6,043 nucleotides of DNA from Mycobacterium sp. (GTDB lineage Bacteria > Actinomycetota > Actinomycetes > Mycobacteriales > Mycobacteriaceae): positions 1 to 6,043 of the forward strand of contig JAQTVU010000165.1 of the NCBI GenBank assembly GCA_028706695.1. Direction: 5' to 3'. Positions within the stretch are counted from its first letter, which is position 1. Every line of letters starts with the position of its first letter. The notes under the pieces were generated by a model. It made no database searches. It had not been told where the DNA came from and saw only the letters and a program-made list of their open reading frames with translations. This document shows, piece by piece, positions 1 through 5,699 of this stretch. The position numbers and the translations under genes were made by a program.

Positions 1-15
1 TGCTGGTATCGCTTG

Positions 16-669
16 ATGGTGACCCGCTCACGCACCGTTGTGCTGCTCGCCGTCGCCGCGACCACCGTCTACGCCGCCATGTGGGTGGGCTATTGCCGGC
101 ACTGGAGCTGGCTGCGCGGGGTCGACTGGTGGCTGTTGGACGCGGCGCGCGACGCGGCGGTCAAGCATCCGATGTGGGTGCGCTTCTGGGACGGGGTGTC
201 TTTCGCGCTGGGGCCGGTGCCGTTGCGCCTGCTGGGCGCGGTGGCGGCGGTGGCCGCGCTGGTACGGCGCAACGTGCGCGCTGCGCTGCTGTTGCTGGCG
301 TGCGCGCCGCTGAACGGGGCCGTGACGGCGGTGGCCAAGGGCCTGGCCGACCGGCCGCGGCCGCCGACCATGCTGGTGCCGACCTCCGCACCGTCGTTTC
401 CGTCCGGGCACGCGCTGGAGGCGACGGCGACCCTGCTGGCGCTTCTGACGGTGCTGTTGCCGCTCGTGAGCCGCCCGGTGCGGCGCGTCGCGGCGGCGGT
501 GGCGACGTCGGGCGTGCTGCTGGTCGGCGCGGCCAGGGTCGCGCTCAACGTGCATTACCCCTCCGACGTGCTGGCCGGCTGGTCGCTGGGATACCTGTAT
601 TTCGCGTTGTGCCTGTTGGTGTTTCGGCCCTCGATGAGCGACGCGGGCGGCGGGGTCACGGCCCGGTGA
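16..669 (+). CDS. PAP2-family membrane phosphatase
   Basis: Integral-membrane phosphatase of the type-2 phosphatidic acid phosphatase family; such enzymes remove phosphate from lipid phosphates or polyprenyl diphosphates at the membrane. Counting from the TTG at 13, the three family motifs are complete: K109-x6-R116-P117, P130-S-G-H133, and R175-x5-H181-x3-D185. H133 and H181 are the expected general acid and the nucleophile. Hydrophobic segments lie near residues 8-28, 66-83, 87-107, 136-156, 158-178 and 187-207, consistent with a six-helix fold. ATG at 16 is chosen over TTG at 13 and GTG at 19. The frame is open to the left edge, so the true start could lie upstream, and no ribosome site is visible. 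From memory this position corresponds to Rv0308 of M. tuberculosis (about 238 residues). The family call is firm; the substrate is unknown. The next gene starts 60 bases downstream. Confidence 0.9.
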   Translation: MVTRSRTVVLLAVAATTVYAAMWVGYCRHWSWLRGVDWWLLDAARDAAVKHPMWVRFWDGVSFALGPVPLRLLGAVAAVAALVRRNVRAALLLLACAPLNGAVTAVAKGLADRPRPPTMLVPTSAPSFPSGHALEATATLLALLTVLLPLVSRPVRRVAAAVATSGVLLVGAARVALNVHYPSDVLAGWSLGYLYFALCLLVFRPSMSDAGGGVTAR

Positions 670-681
670 CCCAACCGAGCC

Positions 682-729
682 TAAAGCTTTACTTGACCAT
701 TGGGCTTGGGCGGCAAGATCATTGGACCC
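682..729 (+). promoter_or_regulatory. Possible leaderless promoter of the YkuD gene
   Basis: A TTGACC hexamer at 693-698 matches five of six bases of a SigA-type -35. Eighteen bases further on, GATCAT at 717-722 is a partial -10. Transcription would then start at about 729-730, on the ATG itself, giving a leaderless mRNA; these are common in mycobacteria. No good Shine-Dalgarno precedes the ATG, which fits. A perfect 10-bp AT-rich palindrome, TAAAGCTTTA (682-691), sits immediately upstream of the -35 and could bind a regulator. The -10 is weak, so this remains a proposal. Confidence 0.33.
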
Positions 730-1386
730 ATGCGCCCGTTAGCCCTGCTGTGCGCCGTGTCGTGCATGGTATGCGGCTGGCTGGCGCTCGCCCCGGTCGG
801 CGGTGCGGCCGGCGCCCCGTGGTTCGCAAACTCGGTTGGCAATGCGACACAGGCGGTTTCGGTGGTCGGGACCGGTGGATCGACGGCGCGGATGGACATC
901 TACCAACGCACCACCACCGGCTGGCAGCCGCTGAGGACCGGCATCCCCACCCACGTCGGTTCGGCCGGCTTGGCGCCGCAGGCCAAAAGCGGTGTCCCGG
1001 CCACCCCGATGGGCATCTACACCCTGGACTCCGCGTTCGGCACCGCGCCCAATCCCGGCGGCGGGCTGCCGTACACCCAGGTGGTCGGCCCCAACTACTG
1101 GTGGAGCGGCGACGACCACAGCCCCACATTCAACAGCATGCAGGTCTGCCCGAAATCGCAGTGTCCGTTCGACACCGCCGAGAGCGAGAACCTGAACATC
1201 CCGCAGTACAAGCACGCGGTCGTGATGGGTGTCAACAAGAACAAGACGCCCGGCGGCGGGGCCGCCTTTTTCTTTCACACCACCGACAACCACCCCACCG
1301 AGGGGTGCGTGGCGATCGACGATGCGACACTGGTGCAGATCATCCGCTGGCTGCGGCCCGGCGCGGTGATCGCGATCAACAAGTAG
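730..1386 (+). CDS. Exported YkuD / L,D-transpeptidase-like protein
   Basis: Predicted secreted protein of 218 residues with a YkuD-type catalytic domain. That fold typically forms or breaks peptidoglycan 3-3 cross-links or attaches molecules to the wall. The ATG at 730 is preferred to an in-frame TTG at 700 because it begins a good Sec signal: Arg2, a hydrophobic core at about 3-21, then an A-x-A type cleavage near residue 29 (AAGA before PWFAN). The C-terminal motif is F-F-H183-T-T-D-N-H-P-T-E-G-C193-V-A-I: C193 is the expected nucleophile and H183 or H188 a candidate partner. The residue before Gly-Cys is Glu, not the His of the classical S/T-H-G-C box. C140 and C145 could form a disulfide. 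From memory it closely resembles Rv0309 of M. tuberculosis (also 218 residues), which is not one of the five well-studied Ldt enzymes. The domain is clear; the reaction is unproven. Confidence 0.87.
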   Translation: MRPLALLCAVSCMVCGWLALAPVGGAAGAPWFANSVGNATQAVSVVGTGGSTARMDIYQRTTTGWQPLRTGIPTHVGSAGLAPQAKSGVPATPMGIYTLDSAFGTAPNPGGGLPYTQVVGPNYWWSGDDHSPTFNSMQVCPKSQCPFDTAESENLNIPQYKHAVVMGVNKNKTPGGGAAFFFHTTDNHPTEGCVAIDDATLVQIIRWLRPGAVIAINK

Positions 1387-1393
1387 CGTCGAT

Positions 1394-1409
1394 CCCGGGC
1401 CCAGCCGGG
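1394..1409 (+). terminator. Weak hairpin just after the YkuD stop
   Basis: CCCGG (1394-1398) pairs with CCGGG (1405-1409) around a 6-base loop, 8 bases after the stop codon. There is no T-tract. Such short GC stems arise easily in GC-rich DNA, so a terminator role is only possible. Confidence 0.22.
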
Positions 1410-1607
1410 CGTGGGTTCGAATTCCGGTCCGCCGCGGACGTCGGCGCCTGCTGGTGCGTTCGTCATTGGGAGCGCACCGGGCGCGCCACGGTAGAGATAG
1501 ACACTCCTCCTGCCGGTCAAGCGCCCGCCGCTCCCGATGCCGGTCGACCGGGATCCCGCTTTGCGCACCGGGATTGCACAGCCGCTGCAGGCGGTGACCA
1601 CCGCTGT

Positions 1608-1627
1608 CGCCCCGCGCAGCCGGGGCG
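1608..1627. terminator. 7-bp GC hairpin in the gap
   Basis: CGCCCCG (1608-1614) and CGGGGCG (1621-1627) form a perfect 7-bp stem with a 6-base loop. No T-run follows, which is usual for mycobacterial terminator candidates. It lies about 220 bases after the YkuD gene and 180 before the next, so it could insulate the two units or act in a 5' leader. Confidence 0.3.
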
Positions 1628-1787
1628 TTGGGCGCCGCCGGCCGCAATCTGAGCGCGCCGGGTTTGTCAAGGGGTCAGCGGTACCGCTTCGGTGACACAA
1701 TCGCATCGACCGCGTACCGATGACGTTGCAAGCCATCAGCTTTGGGCGTGTCGGCGGCTATGGTTAACGCTGGCCACCGACCCCTAT

Positions 1788-1795
1788 AGAGGAAG
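1788..1795 (+). promoter_or_regulatory. Ribosome binding site for the Hsp70-like gene
   Basis: AGAGGAAG ends 10 bases before the ATG at 1806 and is the only purine-rich Shine-Dalgarno-like stretch near it. It supports ATG 1806 over the in-frame ATG at 1692, whose extra 38 residues show no Hsp70-like character. Confidence 0.6.
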
Positions 1796-1805
1796 TCTTC
1801 GCTCT

Positions 1806-3701
1806 ATGAACGACCCACTTGGGTTGTCGATCGGGACCGTGAACCTGGTCGCCGCGTGTAACGGAAACCCACCGGTTTCACGACGTGCTGTGCTGACGCT
1901 GTATCCGCACTGCGCGCCGAAACTCGATGCAGCAGAAACGGAGTCGACGCTAAACGAGCCCGGCGTCCGCATCGGCGGGTTCGTGGAGCGCATCGGCGAT
2001 TCGGTGGCTCTGGTGTCCAGCGACGGATCGACTCACGACCCGGAGCTGTTGCTCGTCGAGGCGCTGGACGCGGTGATGCTTGCCGCCGGCGCGGACGCGG
2101 CCTCCTCGGAGATCGCGATAGCCGTTCCGGCGCATTGGAATCCGGCAGCCGTGCAGGCGCTGCGCAACGGGCTACGCACTCACGCCGGTTTCGTCCGCAG
2201 CGGCATGGCGCCGCGCCTGGTGTCGGACACCGTCGCGGCGCTGACCGCGGCCAACTCGGAGCTGTGCCTGGCGGCGACCGGTGTCGTCGGGGTGCTCGAC
2301 TTCGGTGGGACCGGTACCTCGGCGACCTTGGTCGACCTTGCCGGGGACCACGAGCCCGTCACTCCCACGATGCGTTACGCGGCGTTCTCCGGCGACGAGA
2401 TCGACCAGGCGCTGCTCTTGAGGGTTTTCGAGGAACTCGGCCACGGCAGCGACCTCGACCCGGCCACCACCGCCGCCGTCGGTCAGCTCGGGCAGCTCAG
2501 GGAACAGTGCCGCGCCGCCAAGGAGCGGTTGTCCACCGAGGCGGTGACCGAGGTGAGCGCCGAGCTCGGTGGCCGCCGTTGCAGCATGCGGCTGACCCGT
2601 GAAGAACTCGGGGATCTGATCCAGGACCGGCTGACCGGCTTGATCTATGCGGTCGACGACATGCTGGTCCGCCACAACAGGAGCTGGGCCGACCTCTCGG
2701 CGGTGGTGACCGTCGGCGGTGGGGCCGCCATTCCGCTTGTCAACGAACGCCTTTCGGTGCATTCACGCAGACCCGTCGTGTCCCCGTCACAGCCTGGCTG
2801 CGCGGCGGCCTGCGGTGCGTTGCTGCTGGCCGCCCCTAGTGAGCCCGGCGATCTTCGGACCCGCACCTCCGTCGGCCTGCTCACCACCGCCGCCACGGGC
2901 GACGTGATCGAACTGCCCGCCGGGGATCTGCTGGTGATCGACCACGAAGCCACGACGGATCGCGAATTAGCTTGGTCGCAAACCGAATACCCCGGCGACG
3001 TGCGAGCACCGTACCCGCCCGAGAGCTACGACGAGGACGGTCCCGCCGGCTGGTCGATGCGGCTGAACGCGATCGACCCGCCCAGGGGCCGACGGTGGCG
3101 GCGTATCCGGCTGTCGCAGGCGATCATCGGCATGTGCGCCGTGGTGGCCATAGTCGCGATAGGCGGCGTGGCCGTGACGCTGACCGGGATAGAGAACCGC
3201 CCGTCTCCGCCGGCGCCCAGCCTGGTCCCGCTGCCGGTGCCGCCGCCCAGCCTGGTGCCGACCCCCGTCCCGGCGCCGCCGGCCCCGCCGGTCCCCAGCG
3301 CCGAGCCGCCGCCGCCCCCGCCGGTACCCAGCGCCGAGCCGCCGCCGCCCCCGCCGGTACCCAGCGCCGAGCCGCCGCCGCCCCCGCCGCCGCCCCCGCC
3401 GGTGGTGGTGACCACACAGCCGCCGCCGGTTGCCACCAAGAGGCGCCCACCGCCGCCGAGCCAGACCCCCACGGTGACGCCCACCACCACCCCTGATCCG
3501 CCCTCGCCCACGACGACAGAGCCGCCTCCGACGACCTCGACGGTGCCGATGACCACGGAGTGGATACGCCTTCCGTTGATCCCGGTGCCAATACCGGTGC
3601 CGGTTCCGCAGAACCAGGTTCCCCAGAACCCGGCCCCGCAGTACCCGGCCCCGCAGTACCCCGGAACCGGGCCGAATCCGTTCCTGAGCCCGGGTTACTG
3701 A
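1806..3701 (+). CDS. Membrane-anchored Hsp70-like protein with Pro/Thr-rich tail
   Basis: 631-residue protein. Residues 1-340 follow the Hsp70/actin ATPase fold: phosphate-1 loop L5-G-L-S-I-G-T11, connect region VPAHWNPAAVQALR (107-120), phosphate-2 loop D165-F-G-G-T-G-T171, F-S-G-D-E-I-D at 194-200, and adenosine motif V303-G-G-G-A-A-I-P310. The usual catalytic Asp of the first loop is Ser8, so ATPase activity may be weak or lost. There is no Hsp70 substrate-binding domain. Instead an acidic patch (about 408-411) and an Arg cluster (RGRRWRRIR, 427-435) precede one membrane helix (about 438-459). Residues 463-631 are Pro/Thr-rich and probably extracytoplasmic by the positive-inside rule; the Thr-rich part (553-584) could be O-mannosylated. 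The tail carries three 11-residue repeats and ends with W586-I-R-L-P-L-I-P-V-P-I-P-V598 plus PQN/PQY repeats. From memory it is the counterpart of Rv0312 (about 620 residues, 'proline and threonine rich'). A client-folding chaperone role is unlikely; a regulatory or scaffold role is inferred. Confidence 0.9.
   Translation: MNDPLGLSIGTVNLVAACNGNPPVSRRAVLTLYPHCAPKLDAAETESTLNEPGVRIGGFVERIGDSVALVSSDGSTHDPELLLVEALDAVMLAAGADAASSEIAIAVPAHWNPAAVQALRNGLRTHAGFVRSGMAPRLVSDTVAALTAANSELCLAATGVVGVLDFGGTGTSATLVDLAGDHEPVTPTMRYAAFSGDEIDQALLLRVFEELGHGSDLDPATTAAVGQLGQLREQCRAAKERLSTEAVTEVSAELGGRRCSMRLTREELGDLIQDRLTGLIYAVDDMLVRHNRSWADLSAVVTVGGGAAIPLVNERLSVHSRRPVVSPSQPGCAAACGALLLAAPSEPGDLRTRTSVGLLTTAATGDVIELPAGDLLVIDHEATTDRELAWSQTEYPGDVRAPYPPESYDEDGPAGWSMRLNAIDPPRGRRWRRIRLSQAIIGMCAVVAIVAIGGVAVTLTGIENRPSPPAPSLVPLPVPPPSLVPTPVPAPPAPPVPSAEPPPPPPVPSAEPPPPPPVPSAEPPPPPPPPPPVVVTTQPPPVATKRRPPPPSQTPTVTPTTTPDPPSPTTTEPPPTTSTVPMTTEWIRLPLIPVPIPVPVPQNQVPQNPAPQYPAPQYPGTGPNPFLSPGY
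3294..3389 (+). repeat. 33-bp tandem repeat in the proline tail
   Basis: Two complete 33-bp units (3294-3326 and 3327-3359) and a third covering its first 30 bases (3360-3389) encode P-S-A-E followed by six prolines and V. The copies are almost identical at DNA level, including the synonymous codon order, pointing to recent duplication. The number of units should be prone to slippage, changing the length of the extracytoplasmic rod in steps of 11 residues. Confidence 0.9.
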
Positions 3702-3755
3702 GCGCGTCGTCGCTGCCGTTCGGTCCGCGCCGGGGCGCGTCGGCCCGGATGCGGG

Positions 3756-3761
3756 TAGCGT
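3756..3761 (+). promoter_or_regulatory. Possible -10 upstream of the second tail-protein gene
   Basis: TAGCGT fits the mycobacterial TANNNT -10 pattern, in the 128-base gap between the two proline-tail genes; a start near 3768 would leave a leader of about 60 bases. No recognisable -35 lies 16-18 bases upstream, so read-through from the Hsp70-like gene is equally possible. Confidence 0.25.
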
Positions 3762-3819
3762 AGAGAGCGTTTCAGGCGGGGTCTGTGTTGGTCATGCCCT
3801 GGTGGTGGGCCTGGACCTT

Positions 3820-3824
3820 GGAGG
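3820..3824 (+). promoter_or_regulatory. Shine-Dalgarno deciding the GTG start at 3830
   Basis: A perfect GGAGG core sits 5 bases before GTG 3830. The longer reading from GTG 3785 or ATG 3794 would add an odd Trp-rich stretch (MPWWWAWTLEAL) and would put this site inside the gene. Starting at 3830 gives M-D-I-V-L-G-V-S-M-A-P, the N-terminus recalled as typical of this mycobacterial family. Confidence 0.7.
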
Positions 3825-3829
3825 CGTTG

Positions 3830-5239
3830 GTGGACATCGTGCTCGGGGTGTCGATGGCACCCACGATGGTCCGCTTGGTGCTCATCGAAGGCGCCGACGC
3901 CGACGGTGTCACGGTGGACCAGGACGCCTTCGAGGTCGGCGCACCGGCGAGAACCGGCGCGGTGGACCAGGTGATCGCGGCCATCGAAGGCACCCGTGAG
4001 GGCGCGGCCGAGGGCGGCTACCGGCTCTCGTCGACCGGGGTGACTTGGACGGACCCCAGCGAGGCGTACACGTTGCGTGAAGAGCTCGCCGCCCGCGGGC
4101 TCGCCAGCGTGATGCTGGTCTCCCCGTTGCTGGCGGCGGCCGCGCTGGCGCAGGCGGTCGGCCACGCGATCGGCTACGAGCACATCGCCATGCTGTTCGT
4201 CGAGCCCGACAACGCGACGTTGGCCGTCGTCGCGGTCTCCGACGGTTCGATCGTCGACCTGCATCGGCGGCCGTTGGCCAACGCCGGGCACGACTCCTCC
4301 CGAAGCGCCCTGGCCGCCGAACTGGCCACGATGGTCGCCGGTCTGGACACGCGCGGATCGCAGGCCGACGGCGTGTTTCTCGTCGGTTGCGGGACGGACA
4401 TCGCCTCGCTCAAGCCGGCGCTCGAGGGGGCGACCGCGCTGGACATCACCGCTCCCGAGGAGCCGGACATGGCGCTGGCCCGCGGCGCGGCGCTGGCGTC
4501 GGCAAACGCACCGCTGTTCGCCTCGTCGACGGCCGCCCTGGCCTGGGCGCTGGACCCGGGCACCGGAGAGGTCGGCCCCCGTGGCCTGACGCCGAGCTAC
4601 CTGGACGTCAGCGCCGACGCCGACTTGGGCTCGGGTGTCCTGGCCTACAGCGCCCTGGCCGATGACGACGACGAGACCCCGCGCGGCCGGCGCCGGCGCG
4701 GGCTCTTCGCGCTGGCCGGCAGCGCACTGGCCGGCATCGCCGGCATCGCCGTCATCGGGGCCGGCGCGGTGCTGCTTTCGCTCGCGTCCGACCGGGCGCC
4801 GACCGATGTGCGGCATTCCCCGCGTGTCAACGTCGCGACCCCGGCACCGCCGGCTCCGGAGCAGCTACCGAGCAAGCCGCCCGAGGCGCAGGTGCCCCCG
4901 CCGAGTCCTGCTACGCCGGGTCCCGCCCCGCCACCACCCCAGCCGCAGGCGGTGCCCGCGCCGTCTCCGGCGCCGCCGCCGGTCACCCATGCGGCACCCC
5001 CGGCCCCGGTGCGTCGCGCCCCGGCACGGCGCGAACCCGAGTACGTGCCGCCGCCCACACCCGTGCAGCAGCCGGCGCCACCCCCACCGCCGCCGGCCGC
5101 GCCGGCGGCACCACCGCCGCCGGCCGCGCCGCCCCCGGCGCCGGAACCCAGACAGCCGCCGATGACGATGTATCTGCACTTCCCGTTTGTCACGGTGCCG
5201 ATTCCGATCAACCCGCCGCCACCGCCGCCCGGCCCGTAA
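3830..5239 (+). CDS. DUF7159-type protein: degenerate Hsp70-like domain, membrane helix, Pro-rich tail
   Basis: 469-residue protein read from GTG 3830. The N-terminal domain (about 1-275) appears to be a worn Hsp70/actin-like fold. L5-G-V-S-M-A-P-T sits where phosphate-1 would be. V97-S-P-L-L-A-A-A-A-L-A resembles the Hsp70 N-E-P-T-A-A-A-L-A segment. F123-V-E-P-D-N-A-T replaces the glycine-rich phosphate-2 loop. F183-L-V-G-C-G-T-D-I resembles the adenosine motif, and E211-P-D-M-A-L-A-R-G-A-A-L matches the end of an Hsp70 ATPase domain. The nucleotide-contacting residues are mostly lost, so it is probably a non-hydrolysing pseudo-ATPase. An acidic run (about 278-282) and Arg cluster (R285-G-R-R-R-R290) precede one membrane helix (about 291-318); a Pro/Ala-rich tail (321-469) should lie outside. 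The tail ends with Y448-L-H-F-P-F-V-T-V-P-I-P-I460. The DUF7159 label is from memory. It follows the Hsp70-like gene by 128 bases on the same strand. Function unknown. Confidence 0.87.
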   Translation: MDIVLGVSMAPTMVRLVLIEGADADGVTVDQDAFEVGAPARTGAVDQVIAAIEGTREGAAEGGYRLSSTGVTWTDPSEAYTLREELAARGLASVMLVSPLLAAAALAQAVGHAIGYEHIAMLFVEPDNATLAVVAVSDGSIVDLHRRPLANAGHDSSRSALAAELATMVAGLDTRGSQADGVFLVGCGTDIASLKPALEGATALDITAPEEPDMALARGAALASANAPLFASSTAALAWALDPGTGEVGPRGLTPSYLDVSADADLGSGVLAYSALADDDDETPRGRRRRGLFALAGSALAGIAGIAVIGAGAVLLSLASDRAPTDVRHSPRVNVATPAPPAPEQLPSKPPEAQVPPPSPATPGPAPPPPQPQAVPAPSPAPPPVTHAAPPAPVRRAPARREPEYVPPPTPVQQPAPPPPPPAAPAAPPPPAAPPPAPEPRQPPMTMYLHFPFVTVPIPINPPPPPPGP

Positions 5240-5301
5240 CCAGGCCCGTGACCAGGCATGGCGCACCGGGCCGGCGAGGTGCACACTGAGCTACGAGCCG
5301 C

Positions 5302-5308
5302 AAGGAGG
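5302..5308 (+). promoter_or_regulatory. Strong Shine-Dalgarno for the small downstream gene
   Basis: AAGGAGG lies 4 bases before GTG 5313. It is the best ribosome site in the window. It fixes the start and argues against the in-frame upstream extension that overlaps the previous gene's tail. The spacing is slightly short. Confidence 0.75.
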
Positions 5309-5312
5309 CCGC

Positions 5313-5699
5313 GTGGGCGAGCACGGTGGATTCGGGTTCGATCCCGACGAGTTCGATCGTCTGATCCGGGAGGGCAGCGAGGGATTGCGCGACGTCTTCG
5401 AACGCATCGGCAAGTTCGTCGGCGGTCCGGACGCCCGAAGCGGTTGGTCGGCGATCTTCGAGGATGTCTCGGGCCGGCCCCGCTCGGCGCCGGAGACTGC
5501 GGGCGAGGCCGGTGACGGCGTGTGGGCCATCTACACCGTGAACCCCGACGGCGGCGCTCACGTCGAGCAGGTGTATGCGACCGAGCTGGACGCGCTGCGG
5601 GCCAACAAGAACAATGTCGACCCGAAGCGCAAAGTGCGGTTCCTGCCCTACGGCATCACGGTCAGCGTCCTCGATGACGACTCGGAACAGCCCACGTAG
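5313..5699 (+). CDS. Conserved small acidic protein of unknown function
   Basis: Soluble 128-residue protein with no signal peptide or membrane segment. An N-terminal amphipathic helix is likely (about residues 11-36, DPDEFDRLIREGSEGLRDVF), followed by a Gly/Pro/Ala-rich linker (about 51-68). A compact C-terminal part begins V-W-A-I-Y-T-V (about 70-76) and contains VEQVYATELDALRANKNN and K-R-K-V-R-F-L-P-Y-G-I. The latter block is charged, conserved-looking and looks like an alpha/beta module; the C-terminus is acidic (DDDSE). Start GTG 5313 is set by a strong Shine-Dalgarno. Its 128-residue length and position match Rv0313 of M. tuberculosis as recalled. The 73-base gap from the preceding tail-protein gene, without a clear terminator, suggests co-transcription, so a cytoplasmic partner of one of the membrane-anchored proteins is a reasonable guess. 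No biochemical function can be assigned. Confidence 0.83.
   Translation: MGEHGGFGFDPDEFDRLIREGSEGLRDVFERIGKFVGGPDARSGWSAIFEDVSGRPRSAPETAGEAGDGVWAIYTVNPDGGAHVEQVYATELDALRANKNNVDPKRKVRFLPYGITVSVLDDDSEQPT

Larger units (their letters stand above)
1387..1805. other. 419-base non-coding gap
   Basis: No convincing gene is seen here. Open frames crossing it, on either strand, are continuations of shadows of neighbouring genes and encode Arg/Ser/Cys-rich sequence without domain character. It contains two possible hairpins (1394-1409 and 1608-1627), a perfect 12-bp palindrome CCGGTCGACCGG at 1540-1551, and a small inverted repeat at 1591-1604. Promoter elements for the downstream gene are not clear: TTGTCA at 1664-1669 and TATGGT at 1759-1764 each resemble a hexamer but lack a partner at proper spacing. 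In M. tuberculosis, as recalled, two genes (Rv0310c and Rv0311) lie at this position. Confidence 0.6.

Noticed and set aside
751..775. Cysteines in the YkuD signal peptide (residues 8, 12, 15) as a lipoprotein site.
   Set aside because: They fall too early in the hydrophobic core and no proper lipobox is present; a signal-peptidase-I type site near residue 29 fits better.
1410..1428. GGGTTCGAATTCC, resembling a tRNA T-arm.
   Set aside because: The stem does not pair properly around a 7-base loop. No anticodon or D arm lies upstream, where the YkuD coding region sits.
81..1652. A 523-codon forward frame spanning two genes and the gap.
   Set aside because: It is an out-of-frame shadow in GC-rich DNA. 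It is Arg/Gly-rich without domains, while the overlapping frames carry complete PAP2 and YkuD motifs.
1275..1736. Reverse-strand frame of 153 codons, considered as a counterpart of Rv0310c.
   Set aside because: The translation is Arg/Ser/Cys-rich, overlaps the YkuD coding region and shows no NTF2-like character recalled for Rv0310c.
1785..1790. TATAGA as a -10 box for the Hsp70-like gene.
   Set aside because: It overlaps the Shine-Dalgarno, so a transcript starting from it would lack the ribosome site and begin only about 9 bases before the ATG.
3695..4816. Reverse-strand frame of 373 codons.
   Set aside because: It lies opposite the second tail-protein gene. Its product is His/Arg/Gln/Gly-rich, typical of an antisense shadow.
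4645..5286. Long Gly-rich reverse-strand frames (also 3026-3556) resembling PE_PGRS protein.
   Set aside because: They are complements of proline codons (CCG/CCC read as CGG/GGG) opposite two well-supported genes, and they lack a PE domain.
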